Source: JAVBKB01 sp031554275
GTDB lineage: Bacteria; Bacillota; Bacilli; JARBTR01
Direction of reading: 5' to 3'
Assembly: GCA_031554275.1 (NCBI GenBank)
Contig: JAVBKB010000029.1
Span: forward strand, 1-51,878
Length of the DNA: 51,878 nt
The notes under the pieces are model-generated. The model ran no database searches. It saw only the letters and a list, made by a program, of their open reading frames with translations, and was not told the origin of the DNA. Positions 1-8,363 of the stretch are shown here, one piece after another. A program made the position numbers and the translations under genes. Each line of letters starts with the position of its first letter. Within the stretch, counting starts at the first letter, position 1.

Positions 1-599
1 ACCTTCATTTCCTCGCTCTTTTTCGCTATTTTGAAGAAGTGATCAGCGACACCATATACCTGGTGATCATCTGTTTCCCAAATATATCTCAATGTAATTT
101 CAGTATCCTCACTACCATAGGGAGGGAATTCTAATTGATAGATATAGACATCAGTAGTGTAGAGTTCCAAAACACGTTCGATCTTTTGCTTCCATTGAAC
201 AGTTTCTTTTCCCGACTCGGTTAATCTCCCCAAAACATATGTAGGAACATCAGTTTCATTTACGCCAGCTAAAAAAGCAATATTCGGATCATCTACGAAG
301 ACTGTCGGCAGCTTACTGGGAAACTTCGAATCGATCGGTTCTAGCTTCTTGTTATAGAATTTTGTTTTGTTTTTGTCCCAAAAGATCGTCTTAAAGTCCG
401 CATTCTTATAAGCTGTTACTATTATTTGTGATCTGCCATCTTTCTTCTCTTCCATTTCAAGATTTTGAAGTAACCTAAAGCTTACATACGGCTCTTTCGC
501 TTCTGTTTTATTGAAATGCAATTTATAAAATGCAAAGAAAGCAATGAAGGCGAATGCAATAAATATGATGACAATCTTTCTTTTCTTTATAATTTTCAT
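1..599 (-). CDS. Membrane-anchored protein of unknown function (partial, C-terminus off the window)
   Basis: This reading frame is open from an ATG at 599 to the left edge, so about 199 residues are visible and the C-terminus is missing. Translation begins MKIIKKRKIVIIF and continues with one hydrophobic segment (about residues 8-24), then a charged, soluble region, as expected for a protein with a single N-terminal membrane anchor or uncleaved signal. An AAAGGAT ribosome-binding site lies a few bases upstream. No catalytic motif or known family was recognised. It is separated by about 245 bases from the next minus-strand gene. Because it runs off the edge, simple ORF calling easily misses it. 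Existence is well supported; function is unknown. Confidence 0.7.
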   Translation of the reverse strand, partial: MKIIKKRKIVIIFIAFAFIAFFAFYKLHFNKTEAKEPYVSFRLLQNLEMEEKKDGRSQIIVTAYKNADFKTIFWDKNKTKFYNKKLEPIDSKFPSKLPTVFVDDPNIAFLAGVNETDVPTYVLGRLTESGKETVQWKQKIERVLELYTTDVYIYQLEFPPYGSEDTEITLRYIWETDDHQVYGVADHFFKIAKKSEEMK

Positions 600-844
600 T
601 TTCTTATCCTTTTTTTATAACTTAGAAACACCTTATATAATGTCTAGTGAGCAAACTGATGTTTTGCAGTTACAACACCAGTTTGCGTATGTTTGTCTTA
701 ACCTAACAATAAAAGCAAAGGTTCTGCAAAATTGTTTCAACGTTTAGTTAGTGCTGAGTGGTCTGTAATCCTTTAAAAGTGGACTAACATCACAAACTCT
801 GCATTCAATGTATTCATTAGGTAATGTATAGCGATTTAGTGCTA

Positions 845-1321
845 CTAACGATAAACTGGTGAAGCAACCTTAACACCGTTTTTCGAAATGCTATCCGGAC
901 TCCAATTAGCGGGAACAATTGTATTTGACTTTTCTTTAGAATTCAATCTCACTTCAACTGAGTATCCCTGGTTTCCAAAGTTCTCGAACGCATAATTTGT
1001 AAATAAGTAAGTGGTGTTTGGGCTGGCATATGCACTACCACTAATTTTTCTCCAAGCTCTAGGGGTTTTGGGCTTTATATTGGCATCCACTTCAACCCAA
1101 ACAGAAAAATTTTTCCCTTTTTTCGGTGTTAATGTATGAAGGTAAACCTTTGTATCATTTTTCTTGATCCTTGCATTTGTTGCGTCATAAGGACTATTTG
1201 TTTGGAAAGTAAAGTGTACTTTTTCATCTCCTGTGTTTCCAGCAGCAGAAACAACACCTATGATTGATAAACTTAACAAGAAAGTCCCTAGAACCAATTT
1301 TACTAAAAAATTTTTCCTCAT
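845..1321 (-). CDS. Secreted DUF2712-like protein
   Basis: This 158-residue product has a clear signal peptide (MRKNFLVKLVLGTFLLSLS..., probable cleavage after VVSA). The mature part starts AGNTGDEKVHFTF and is rich in Ser, Asn, Lys and aromatic residues. The N-terminal GNTGD-x-F-x-F pattern and the size resemble DUF2712 proteins, which in Firmicutes are often found in lactococcin-972-type bacteriocin loci; this assignment is from memory of the family. The ATG at 1321 was chosen over upstream in-frame starts because a good promoter (TTGACA at 1388-1393, TATCGT at 1366-1371, minus strand) would overlap the longer N-terminus. It stands alone here, about 18 kb from the bacteriocin operon at 19.7-23.1 kb. 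Confidence 0.65.
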   Translation of the reverse strand: MRKNFLVKLVLGTFLLSLSIIGVVSAAGNTGDEKVHFTFQTNSPYDATNARIKKNDTKVYLHTLTPKKGKNFSVWVEVDANIKPKTPRAWRKISGSAYASPNTTYLFTNYAFENFGNQGYSVEVRLNSKEKSNTIVPANWSPDSISKNGVKVASPVYR

Positions 1322-1365
1322 CCATTTCCCATTCTTTTTAAGTAAATTTTGAGATCTCACAAAAA

Positions 1366-1393
1366 ACGATAGCATAAAACAAATAAATGTCAA
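1366..1393 (-). promoter_or_regulatory. Probable sigma-A promoter of the DUF2712 gene
   Basis: Read on the minus strand: TTGACA, a 16-base spacer ending in TGC, then TATCGT. The TGC before the -10 makes an extended -10 element. It lies about 45 bases upstream of the chosen ATG at 1321. Confidence 0.5.
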
Positions 1394-1555
1394 CGAAATT
1401 CCACAATATTTTTGGTTTTTCGACGTTTTTTGGCAATTCGGTTCTTATTGCGAGTATATATTTACTAATGGTTACGATTTCCCAGATCAGCTTTGAAAAG
1501 CTACGGAAACCTTAGGGCCAAAATGTGAAAAGTGAACTTGACTTCAAACTCAAAA

Positions 1556-1581
1556 CGTTATAACGTTAAAACATTATAATG
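1556..1581 (+). promoter_or_regulatory. Tandem palindromic operator of the toxin-antitoxin pair
   Basis: Two 10-bp perfect palindromes, CGTTATAACG (1556-1565) and CATTATAATG (1572-1581), follow the pattern CRTTATAAYG. Their centres are 16 bp apart and they sit just before the antitoxin start. The second contains TATAAT, a likely -10. AbrB/MazE-type antitoxins commonly autoregulate by binding promoter palindromes, so these are the natural operator candidates. Confidence 0.55.
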
Positions 1582-1595
1582 AAAAGGTGATCGGT

Positions 1596-1838
1596 ATGGA
1601 GAGAAAGCTTATATCAATTGGGAATAGTTTGGGCGTTAGCTTACCCGTTGAATTATTACGAAAGTATTCGCTGGAAAAAGGTGATGAAATCATCATTGCC
1701 GATATTGATGGGAAAATCGTGCTTTCTAAGAAACAGCGAGTACCTTTGATTAAAGGTATTAGTGATGATTTTTTTCATGTGTTAAATGAATCGGTTGAGA
1801 AATATGATGCGGCGATCAAGGGGCTAGTTGACCGATGA
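1596..1838 (+). CDS. AbrB/MazE/SpoVT-fold antitoxin
   Basis: This 80-residue protein begins MERKLISIGNSLGVSLP, the swapped-hairpin AbrB/MazE DNA-binding motif (a short strand, GNS-LG-VSLP, then a helix and LEKGDEIII). The C-terminal half is the likely toxin-neutralising region. The ATG at 1596 is preferred to the in-frame GTG at 1587 because AAGGTGAT at 1584-1591 is then correctly spaced as a ribosome-binding site. The stop overlaps the start of the next gene by 4 bases (ATGA), so the two are translationally coupled. It should bind and inhibit the Doc-like toxin and repress the promoter through the palindromes at 1556-1581. Confidence 0.85.
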   Translation: MERKLISIGNSLGVSLPVELLRKYSLEKGDEIIIADIDGKIVLSKKQRVPLIKGISDDFFHVLNESVEKYDAAIKGLVDR

Positions 1839-2224
1839 GATATCTGACTGCTACAGAAGTAATTGCGATTAATGCCTACTTGATTGCGATCTACTCCCCA
1901 AATGAATTAAATGGTGTGAAAGAGCCGACACTATTGGATTCGGCTGTTCATCGTCCGGAGCAGAGTGCATTTGGAAAAGATGCTTATGTTACTCTATTCG
2001 AAAAGGCTGCCGCGCTTTTCGAATCAATTGCTCAGAATCATTGCTTTCATAATGCAAACAAAAGAACTGCAGTGATTAGTTTGGCTGTTTTTATAGGACT
2101 CAATGGACACGAATTGACCTTTTCTAACTTAGAACTTGAAAACTTTGTAGTAGACTTTGTGAACCATCGATATTCTTTTGATGAACTAGTTGATGTTATC
2201 GAACGTTTTATCGAGCGCGCTTGA
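1835..2224 (+). CDS. doc: Death-on-curing (Doc/Fic) family toxin
   Basis: This 129-residue product has the size of a Doc toxin and carries the Fic-fold signature HCFHNANKRTA at about residues 68-78, which matches HxFx(D/N)xNKR. Family knowledge: Doc phosphorylates elongation factor Tu, using the Fic motif to bind ATP, and so stops translation. The N-terminal motif YLTATEVIAIN and the segment VHRPEQSAFG are also usual in Doc proteins. It overlaps the antitoxin by 4 bases. The partner is an AbrB/MazE-type antitoxin instead of the classical Phd. The Fic signature is complete, so the toxin is probably active. Confidence 0.88.
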   Translation: MRYLTATEVIAINAYLIAIYSPNELNGVKEPTLLDSAVHRPEQSAFGKDAYVTLFEKAAALFESIAQNHCFHNANKRTAVISLAVFIGLNGHELTFSNLELENFVVDFVNHRYSFDELVDVIERFIERA

Positions 2225-2317
2225 ACAATTAAAGAACTAATGATGTAGTTTTTGTAAAGGTAGTCGAACAATCCAGGTTGCTAGATTTACGACTGATTAA
2301 TAAAGGAGTGGTGAATC

Positions 2318-3061
2318 TTGAGAGAATATCGAGTTATGATAGGTGAAGGCAGTGTGTTTGGACTTGGGAGTCCTGTAACAGCTTTTGGAGTAAGTGTTAT
2401 TGCGTATCGTGAAATGAATGGCGCCATCACTGAATCAAGTGGTCGTGTATTAATTCCGTGTGACGAAGCACGGTACAGGGAGCTTTCAAAACAAATGAGT
2501 TCCTATAGTATAGTAAAGATTATGGCTCGTTTGGAGGATGCGACCTTTCATGTTGAACAATTATTGGAGGTTGGTGCGCAACCACTTGAAGATGAGAAAA
2601 TATTTTTCGAACAACAAGCACTTCCAGTGACATTTGTCTCGCAGTTTGGTGAGTTTCAGCTAAATAAACAGATCGATTGGTTTGAAGGTGAGATATCTTA
2701 CCAAGGTAGAAAAATACGCGTGAATTTGGATAAGAAGGAGAATGTAGAAACCCTTCAAGTGATCTACAAAGAATTGGATAAATTTCTTGAAAGTGCGGGT
2801 CGTTATGCCGCTCGCGAGCTGTTAGAATTAGGCAATGATTGGTGTGAAGATGCTTGGCTTGATGATGCGCCAGAAGGCGAGCAGTATAGTCCAATGACTG
2901 CTGATGACTTTGTTCAACGCATCAACCTAAATAGTATTTCGATAGCAGAAGATGAGTCCTATACCCTGTGGTACGATGACGGAGATATATTTTGGGGACA
3001 TGCAATCTGCGTTGATGGCAATCTGAAATCAGGCTTTACAAACGCTTCTATGCAGGGATAG
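2318..3061 (+). CDS. DUF2262-like protein
   Basis: This 247-residue soluble protein has no signal peptide or membrane segment. Near the C-terminus it has YTLWYDDGDIFWGHAICVDG, which resembles the (D/E)GD-x-FWGH-x-I pattern of DUF2262 proteins; its N-terminal half was not recognised. The start is TTG with a strong AAAGGAGTGGTG ribosome-binding site; the nearby GTG is in another frame. It lies about 90 bases after the toxin gene and is followed directly by a palindromic repeat element. DUF2262 proteins often occur among toxin-immunity genes, but no such role can be shown here. Function unknown. Confidence 0.6.
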   Translation: MREYRVMIGEGSVFGLGSPVTAFGVSVIAYREMNGAITESSGRVLIPCDEARYRELSKQMSSYSIVKIMARLEDATFHVEQLLEVGAQPLEDEKIFFEQQALPVTFVSQFGEFQLNKQIDWFEGEISYQGRKIRVNLDKKENVETLQVIYKELDKFLESAGRYAARELLELGNDWCEDAWLDDAPEGEQYSPMTADDFVQRINLNSISIAEDESYTLWYDDGDIFWGHAICVDGNLKSGFTNASMQG

Positions 3062-3063
3062 AC

Positions 3064-3216
3064 AATCCTGATTCTAGATTTAAATAAGCAATGAATTTGT
3101 GTGAATATTCCATTTTGCTGTGTCGGAAAATGCTTAAATATTCTCGCGTTTTTCCTGCTCGAGATGAAAAATCCTCGAATAAATTCACTCGCTATTTTTA
3201 ATTTACAATCAGGATT
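3064..3216. repeat. Inverted-repeat element with ATCCTGATT ends (element A)
   Basis: About 153 bp lie between AATCCTGATT at the left and AATCAGGATT at the right, a perfect 10-bp terminal inverted repeat. Further matching segments lie inside (TAAATAAGC near the left, GCTATTTTTAATTTA near the right; GTGAATATTCCATTTTGC against AAAATGCTTAAATATTC). There is no coding capacity. It fills the space between two convergent genes and could also end both transcripts. The ends resemble those of the element at 19383-19473 and, less closely, the family at 36.1, 44.4 and 47.2 kb. Confidence 0.55.
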
Positions 3217-3220
3217 AGCA

Positions 3221-4321
3221 CTATCTCTCCTGCACTTTTGGAACTAGTTTCAGTATTTTGTCATCCCCAATTGAAGGCAGTCCACGCCCATCTTGATTAC
3301 TTGTGCTTAGATAAATTGTACCATCTGGACCCTGAATGACCTCGCGTAGTCTACCTAGCTCGTTTTTCAAATACGCTTTCGAGTCTGTAATTCCGGATCC
3401 GTCTGCATTTAAAGGAAACGCCAATAGCTGCACTCCTCGCAAGCTAGACACCAACAGATTTCCTTGCCAAGGACCTTTTGAGATGTAACTCATTCCTGCT
3501 GGCGCCCATGTTTCAGTGCCACTTTGTTGAATGGGTGTTTTCATATTTGCTGCAGTCTGGTCACCTTCAATTAAAGGCCAGCCATAGTTGGCGCCTTTCT
3601 CAATTAAGTTAATCTCATCATGCGCTGACTGACCATGTTCTGATGCGTAGAGTTGATTGTTTTTCCCGAAAGCTAAACCCTGTGGATTACGATGCCCATA
3701 GCTGTAAATTGGTGATTTCGTAAAAGGATTATCCTTCGGTATTGATCCATCTAACTCAATCCTCAGAATTTTGCCAGCTAGATTTGTTAAATCCTGCGCT
3801 AAATCCCGATTACCTGAATCGCCAGTTGTAATGAATAATTTACGATCAGGAGAAATTTTCAGACGCCCTCCATTATGGATTTGCCCACCTGGAATAGCAT
3901 CTAGCAGAATCCGGTCAATTTCCGCTTGATTGTTTCGCTCTACTAAACGAATCACTTGATTAAGAATGTTTCCTTCCTTCATATAAGTGGCATATGCATA
4001 CAGAAAATGATTGTTTTCGAAATCCGGATCGAGCGCCAGTCCTAGTAAACCGCCCTCGCTAGTCTGTGTATAGGGTGCGCTTAGTGTTATTAGAGGTTGC
4101 TGCTGCAACTTTCCTTCGACGATTTTCCGAATCGAGCCTGTTCGTTCTGTAAAATAAATATCCCCGTTCCTACGAATATCCATTGTCCATGGCACTGCTA
4201 GATTTTCAGCAACTACCTCAACTTGATAGGGAACATCCACCTCGGTTTCCTGCACCTGATTTTCGTTTGCACACCCGCTAAGTAATACTCCGCTGAAAAT
4301 AATTAATAATAGCTTCTTCAA
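3221..4321 (-). CDS. Lipoprotein PQQ-dependent (aldose) sugar dehydrogenase-like protein
   Basis: This 366-residue product has a lipoprotein signal (LKKLLLIIFSGVLLSGC), so it should be anchored outside the cytoplasmic membrane. The rest is a six-bladed propeller of the soluble glucose/aldose dehydrogenase family. It has GGQIHNGGRLKISPD with the likely catalytic His, TTGDSGNRDLAQD, YSYGHRNPQGLAF and EHGQSAHDEINLIEKGANYG, the conserved PQQ- and calcium-binding segments. The TTG at 4321 (GGGGG ribosome-binding site 7 bases upstream) is preferred to the ATG at 4408, since it puts the signal peptide at the N-terminus. Reaction: oxidation of an aldose using PQQ; the substrate is not predictable. 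No PQQ synthesis genes are seen here, so the cofactor may be scavenged or absent. Confidence 0.85.
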   Translation of the reverse strand: MKKLLLIIFSGVLLSGCANENQVQETEVDVPYQVEVVAENLAVPWTMDIRRNGDIYFTERTGSIRKIVEGKLQQQPLITLSAPYTQTSEGGLLGLALDPDFENNHFLYAYATYMKEGNILNQVIRLVERNNQAEIDRILLDAIPGGQIHNGGRLKISPDRKLFITTGDSGNRDLAQDLTNLAGKILRIELDGSIPKDNPFTKSPIYSYGHRNPQGLAFGKNNQLYASEHGQSAHDEINLIEKGANYGWPLIEGDQTAANMKTPIQQSGTETWAPAGMSYISKGPWQGNLLVSSLRGVQLLAFPLNADGSGITDSKAYLKNELGRLREVIQGPDGTIYLSTSNQDGRGLPSIGDDKILKLVPKVQER

Positions 4322-4484
4322 AATGAACCCCCAATAATTTATAATCAAACTCATTTTCGCCAAGATTTCTTTTAGTAAACCTATTTGTACAAATTTGTGA
4401 TCATTCATCTCTCTGAAAAAATTTTAAAATAGTCTATTTCCCGAAGCCAAGAATATGATGAATTAGACCATAAGGAGGGACAAG

Positions 4485-5669
4485 ATGAAAAAGAGAATTT
4501 TCGCAATATTAACAATTGTTGCATTAACAATTGGATTGCTAGCTGGTTGCAGTGATAGTAAAGATTCAACAGGTTCAAAGGATTTGAAGGTAATCAAAAT
4601 TGCTACCCAAAGCCCACTATCTGGTGGTAATGCAACGCTTGGAGAGGCAATTAAGTTGGGTGCCGAGCTTTCGCTTGAAGAACATAAAGAAGAGTTTGAG
4701 AAATTAGGTTATGAGTTGAAATTGGTTCCTTATGATGATCAAGGTGACCCGAAAAAAGGTGTGTCAAATGCTCAAGCAATTGGTGCAGATAAAGACATTT
4801 TCGCAGTGGTTGGACACTTGAACTCAGGTGTTGCGATTCCATCATCTGAGGTGTATGAGAAATACAAAATCCCGATGGTATCACCAGCTAATACAGCAAC
4901 GGATGTAACAGATCGTGGATTGAAATCTGTGAACCGTATTGTTGCGCGTGATGATCTGCAAGGACCTGCAGGTGCAAAATACGCAGTGGATAAATTAAGT
5001 GCCAAGAAGATTTTTATCATTCAAGATAAGACTGCATATGGTACTGGGCTTGCAGATGCGTTCAAAGAAGCTGTCGAAGAGTCAGGTGCAGAAGTTGTTG
5101 GTTACGAAGGAATTACAGTTGGAGAAAAAGACTTCAATGGTGTGCTTAATCAGGTTGTGAGCAAGCAACCAGATGCGCTCTTCTTTGCAGGACTTTATGC
5201 TGAGGGTGGACTGATCATTAAGCAAGCTCGTGAAAAGGGATTAGATATTCCAATTCTAGGCGCAGATGGTATGGACTCCTCAACTCTTGTTGAAATCGCA
5301 GGAGAAGCAGTGAAAAATACATACATCACTTCGGTTGCCGGTGACGCAACGAAATCTCCAACAGGTACTGCTTTTATAGAGAAATATGAAAAAGAATTCG
5401 GGAAAAAGGTTGAAGGTTTTTCAGTGTATGGTTATGACTCGATGGGTGTAGTGTTAGCAGGTGTCAAAAAGGCAATCGCTGACAATGATGGCAAATTGCC
5501 TTCTAAAGAAAAGGTTCGTGATGCAGTGCGTGCGACAAAAGGGTTTACTGGTGCTTTGACATCCGTATCATTTGATGGCAAAGGTGACAATGACAATGCG
5601 AAGGTGTTCATCTTCAAATTCGATAAAGCAGCTTACCCTGCAGTACTTGTTGACGAAGTAACAAAGTAA
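4485..5669 (+). CDS. livJ: Branched-chain amino acid ABC transporter, substrate-binding lipoprotein
   Basis: This 394-residue product has a lipoprotein signal with lipobox LLAGC (Cys at about residue 22). It is followed by a type I periplasmic-binding fold of the Leu/Ile/Val family: VIKIATQSPLSGGNA at the first strand, then VVGHLNSGVAIPSSEVYEKY and MVSPANTATDVTDRG, the usual ligand-loop segments. It would capture branched-chain amino acids outside the cell and deliver them to the permease encoded downstream. AAGGAGGGAC precedes the ATG. About 430 bases of repeats separate it from the permease genes, so its expression may be tuned separately. The ligand (Leu/Ile/Val or another amino acid or amide) cannot be fixed from sequence alone. 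Confidence 0.9.
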   Translation: MKKRIFAILTIVALTIGLLAGCSDSKDSTGSKDLKVIKIATQSPLSGGNATLGEAIKLGAELSLEEHKEEFEKLGYELKLVPYDDQGDPKKGVSNAQAIGADKDIFAVVGHLNSGVAIPSSEVYEKYKIPMVSPANTATDVTDRGLKSVNRIVARDDLQGPAGAKYAVDKLSAKKIFIIQDKTAYGTGLADAFKEAVEESGAEVVGYEGITVGEKDFNGVLNQVVSKQPDALFFAGLYAEGGLIIKQAREKGLDIPILGADGMDSSTLVEIAGEAVKNTYITSVAGDATKSPTGTAFIEKYEKEFGKKVEGFSVYGYDSMGVVLAGVKKAIADNDGKLPSKEKVRDAVRATKGFTGALTSVSFDGKGDNDNAKVFIFKFDKAAYPAVLVDEVTK

Positions 5670-5710
5670 CAAAAGCAGTTAAGCGGTTGTGGCTGACAAC
5701 TTGAATCAAC

Positions 5711-5939
5711 GAATTTGAGTGAAATGGTAGCTTCAGTTGGCAGTCGGTATGAGCAATCATGCAATTACGAATTTGAGTGAAATGGTAGCTCGGTTGGCGG
5801 CCGGCATGAGCAAACATGCAGTAACGAATTTGAGTGAAATGGTAGCTTTGGTGGCAGCCGGCATGAGCAAACATGCAGTAATGAATTTGAGTGAAATAGG
5901 CAGCTTCGGTTGGCAACTCAGTTGGCTACATTTATAAAT
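5711..5939 (+). repeat. Four tandem 57-58 bp repeats between livJ and livH
   Basis: The sequence GAATTTGAGTGAAATGGTAG (the last copy deviates after GAAAT) begins units at 5711, 5769, 5826 and 5883, giving periods of 58, 57 and 57. The unit continues with a GTTGGCGGCCGGCATGAG-like segment and CAAACATGCAGTAA. The middle copies are nearly identical, which points to recent duplication or slippage. No gene was accepted here. Confidence 0.85.
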
Positions 5940-5974
5940 TGCTTCATTAAAGTCGGTGACCATCCAAGTTGCAA

Positions 5975-5991
5975 ACCATTTCACTCAAATT
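5975..5991 (-). repeat. Inverted copy of the tandem-repeat core
   Basis: ACCATTTCACTCAAATT is the exact reverse complement of AATTTGAGTGAAATGGT, the core of the upstream repeats. In RNA it could pair with any of the first three copies. A separate perfect 9-bp hairpin (TTGCATGAA / TTCATGCAA) follows at 6012-6034, without a T-run. Confidence 0.8.
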
Positions 5992-6098
5992 TTGCTTATG
6001 CCAAGCAAGTCTTGCATGAAATTAATTCATGCAACTGCCCCACTAATATTTTCACCAAAGAGCTTTGACAAATAAACTTTCAGAAAGCAGGTGAGTCA

Positions 6099-7085
6099 AT
6101 GCTTCAAGAGGTCTTACACACACTGCCACAAGTATTGTTAGATGGCATCACCTTAGGGACGGTATATGCAGTAATCGCATTAGGTTACACCATGGTTTAT
6201 GGGATATTAGAATTAATCAATTTCGCGCATGGTGAAATTTTCATGACAGGTGCTTTCATTGGAACTAGCCTACTCATTGTCCTCTTAGGCACGGGCTGGA
6301 TAGCAGCATTGCCGGTGATATTGGTTCTTCTAGTGGTGCTGTTAATTACGGCAACTGCAACGGGTGTGATTGGTGTTGGGATTGAGCGGCTGGCCTATCG
6401 ACCACTTCGAAAGGCACCGAAATTGATCACACTCATCACTGCTATCGGAATTTCGTTTCTTTTACAAGATATCGTTCGATTTATTACTGAACTACATAGA
6501 GGGAATTACATCCTTACAGGACCATCCATTTTCAGTGGACAAGTCTCTTTGGAATTTTCGAAAATTGCATCGGTCTTCAATGATGCTGGTGTTAAATATA
6601 GCTTTGTCTTTGTGCTTGTAACTGCAGTTATCATGATGTTCGCTTTGGATTTATTTATCAATCGGACAAAGTGGGGCATGGCGATGCGTGCTGTTGCACA
6701 AGATCGTGAAACCGCTGCGCTCATGGGGATTAATGTGAACAAGACAATCTCGCTCACATTCTTTATTGGATCAGCTCTTGGTGGTGCAACTGGCGTTTTG
6801 TTCGCCGTCCAATATGGGACGATAGATCCTTACATCGGCTTTATCCTCGGGTTAAAAGCATTTACTGCAGCTGTTCTAGGTGGAATTGGCAATATTCGTG
6901 GTGCCATGTTAGGCGGGCTCATTCTAGGTATATTGGAAATGTTTGCAGCCGCTAATTTAACTGTGCTGACGGGTGGCGTATTTGGCGCAGAGTACAAGGA
7001 TGTCTTTGCCTTTATCATACTCATACTCGTGTTGTTATTTAAACCAGAAGGGCTTCTTGGCAAGGCAGTTGCCGAGAAAGTATAG
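6099..7085 (+). CDS. livH: Branched-chain amino acid ABC transporter permease LivH
   Basis: This 328-residue integral membrane protein has about eight hydrophobic segments. It begins with a LivH-type N-terminus (DGITLGTVYAVIALGYTMVYGILELINFAHGE, quoted in part), including the conserved NFAHGE, and has the permease-ATPase coupling region MGINVNKTISLTFFIGSALG. Its C-terminal AAVLGGIGNIRGAMLGGLI is typical. It forms the transmembrane channel with LivM. GCAGGTGAG provides the ribosome-binding site. It is followed by livM after a few bases and belongs to the livHMGF operon. Length is normal for the family. Confidence 0.92.
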   Translation: MLQEVLHTLPQVLLDGITLGTVYAVIALGYTMVYGILELINFAHGEIFMTGAFIGTSLLIVLLGTGWIAALPVILVLLVVLLITATATGVIGVGIERLAYRPLRKAPKLITLITAIGISFLLQDIVRFITELHRGNYILTGPSIFSGQVSLEFSKIASVFNDAGVKYSFVFVLVTAVIMMFALDLFINRTKWGMAMRAVAQDRETAALMGINVNKTISLTFFIGSALGGATGVLFAVQYGTIDPYIGFILGLKAFTAAVLGGIGNIRGAMLGGLILGILEMFAAANLTVLTGGVFGAEYKDVFAFIILILVLLFKPEGLLGKAVAEKV

Positions 7086-7094
7086 GTGAAGATG

Positions 7095-8363
7095 ATGAAG
7101 ATTCTACCGAAACTCCAAACCCATCTTCAAGCTAAATTAGCAAATTCAAAGTGGCAAGCTGGTTTGATTGCCTGCTACATTGCACTCACATTTCTTGCGC
7201 TGTTCTTGTCACAAACATCTGTCATTGCATTTCTGTTGCTGTTGACATCGTTATTACTGCTTTACTTCACTAAATTACATATAAAAGTCAAATGGAGTTC
7301 TGCAGCCATTGTTTTGGTAGTGCTCTTACCGCTCGCTGCTAGTCAAGGGGATGCCTATCAATCATTTATGGATGTAGCCACAATGGTTGGAATCTATATT
7401 TGTATGGCGCTGGGGTTGAATATTGTTGTCGGGATGGCTGGACTGCTAGATCTAGGATTTGTGGCATTCTTTGCGATTGGTGCGTATACCTACGCGATTT
7501 TCGCAACACCTCAAGCAGAGAACTTCATTCATTTCATGCACTTTCCGCTCGGCGGTGGCACTTTCTGGATATTCATTCTGATTGGTGGTCTAGTCGCAGG
7601 AATCTTTGGGGTCATACTTGGTGTACCCGTTCTGCGTGTCAAAGGAGATTATTTAGCAATTGTGACACTTGGATTCGGGGAGATCATCCGAATTATCTTT
7701 AACAATTTAGATCGCCCATTGAACATTACAAATGGTGCAATGGGGATTGCTTCGATCACACCGCCTAATTTGTTTGGCATTGAATTCTTGTATCCGAGCC
7801 AATTCTACTTTGTTGTCCTGGTGATCTTAGTTCTAGTGCTTTTCATTGTCAAACGATTGGAGTTTTCAAAGATCGGCCGATCATGGAAAGCTGTTCGTGA
7901 GAATGAGATTGCCGCATCGTCTTTGGGCATCAACTTAGTGCGAACAAAGCTAACCGCATTTGCTGTAGGCGCATCATTTTCTGGGATGATGGGAGTCATC
8001 TTTGCAGCGAAGCAGAATTTCATTGATCCAACAAGCTTCACAATGCTGGAGTCGATTACCATCCTAGTGATGGTGATACTCGGTGGAATGGGTAGTGTGC
8101 CAGGAGTGATCCTCGGGGCAGCAGTCATGACGATATTGAATCTTCAAGTGCTAACTGAGGTGACTAACTGGTTAACCGAGTTGAGTAGCAGTGGCGTAAT
8201 AAGTATTCCGACTGCGTTATCACCTGCCAAGCTTCAGCGTTTCATCTTTGGCGGGTTACTCATTGCCTTTGCACTTTACCGACCGCAAGGCTTACTCAAA
8301 GCAAAAAAGCGTTCTATTCAAATACCAAGTGAAGTAGGTGAAAATTCAAATGCTCAAAGTTAA
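7095..8363 (+). CDS. livM: Branched-chain amino acid ABC transporter permease LivM
   Basis: This roughly 422-residue product carries a hydrophobic N-terminal extension with three segments, followed by the LivM core: ALGLNIVVGMAGLLDLGFVA, then the GDYLAIVTLGFGEIIRI loop and the ASSLGINLVRTKL coupling helix. It pairs with LivH in the membrane. The frame is open from a GTG at 7086, but ATGs at 7092 and 7095 are better placed behind AGGTGA; I chose 7095, and this is uncertain by three codons. Its end overlaps the next gene by 14 bases, indicating translational coupling. Confidence 0.9.
   Translation: MKILPKLQTHLQAKLANSKWQAGLIACYIALTFLALFLSQTSVIAFLLLLTSLLLLYFTKLHIKVKWSSAAIVLVVLLPLAASQGDAYQSFMDVATMVGIYICMALGLNIVVGMAGLLDLGFVAFFAIGAYTYAIFATPQAENFIHFMHFPLGGGTFWIFILIGGLVAGIFGVILGVPVLRVKGDYLAIVTLGFGEIIRIIFNNLDRPLNITNGAMGIASITPPNLFGIEFLYPSQFYFVVLVILVLVLFIVKRLEFSKIGRSWKAVRENEIAASSLGINLVRTKLTAFAVGASFSGMMGVIFAAKQNFIDPTSFTMLESITILVMVILGGMGSVPGVILGAAVMTILNLQVLTEVTNWLTELSSSGVISIPTALSPAKLQRFIFGGLLIAFALYRPQGLLKAKKRSIQIPSEVGENSNAQS

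Noticed and set aside
4405..4425. CodY-box-like sequence before the liv binding-protein gene
   Set aside because: CTCTGAAAA matches one half of the CodY consensus, but at least five of fifteen positions differ.
5737..5937. ORF of 66 residues with 19-residue repeats across the liv tandem repeats
   Set aside because: The 57-bp period keeps several frames open on both strands; there is no ribosome-binding site and the first spacing (58) breaks the frame. It is a by-product of the repeats.
5711..5939. Possible CRISPR array
   Set aside because: The whole 57-bp unit is repeated; there are no unique spacers between short repeats and no cas genes.
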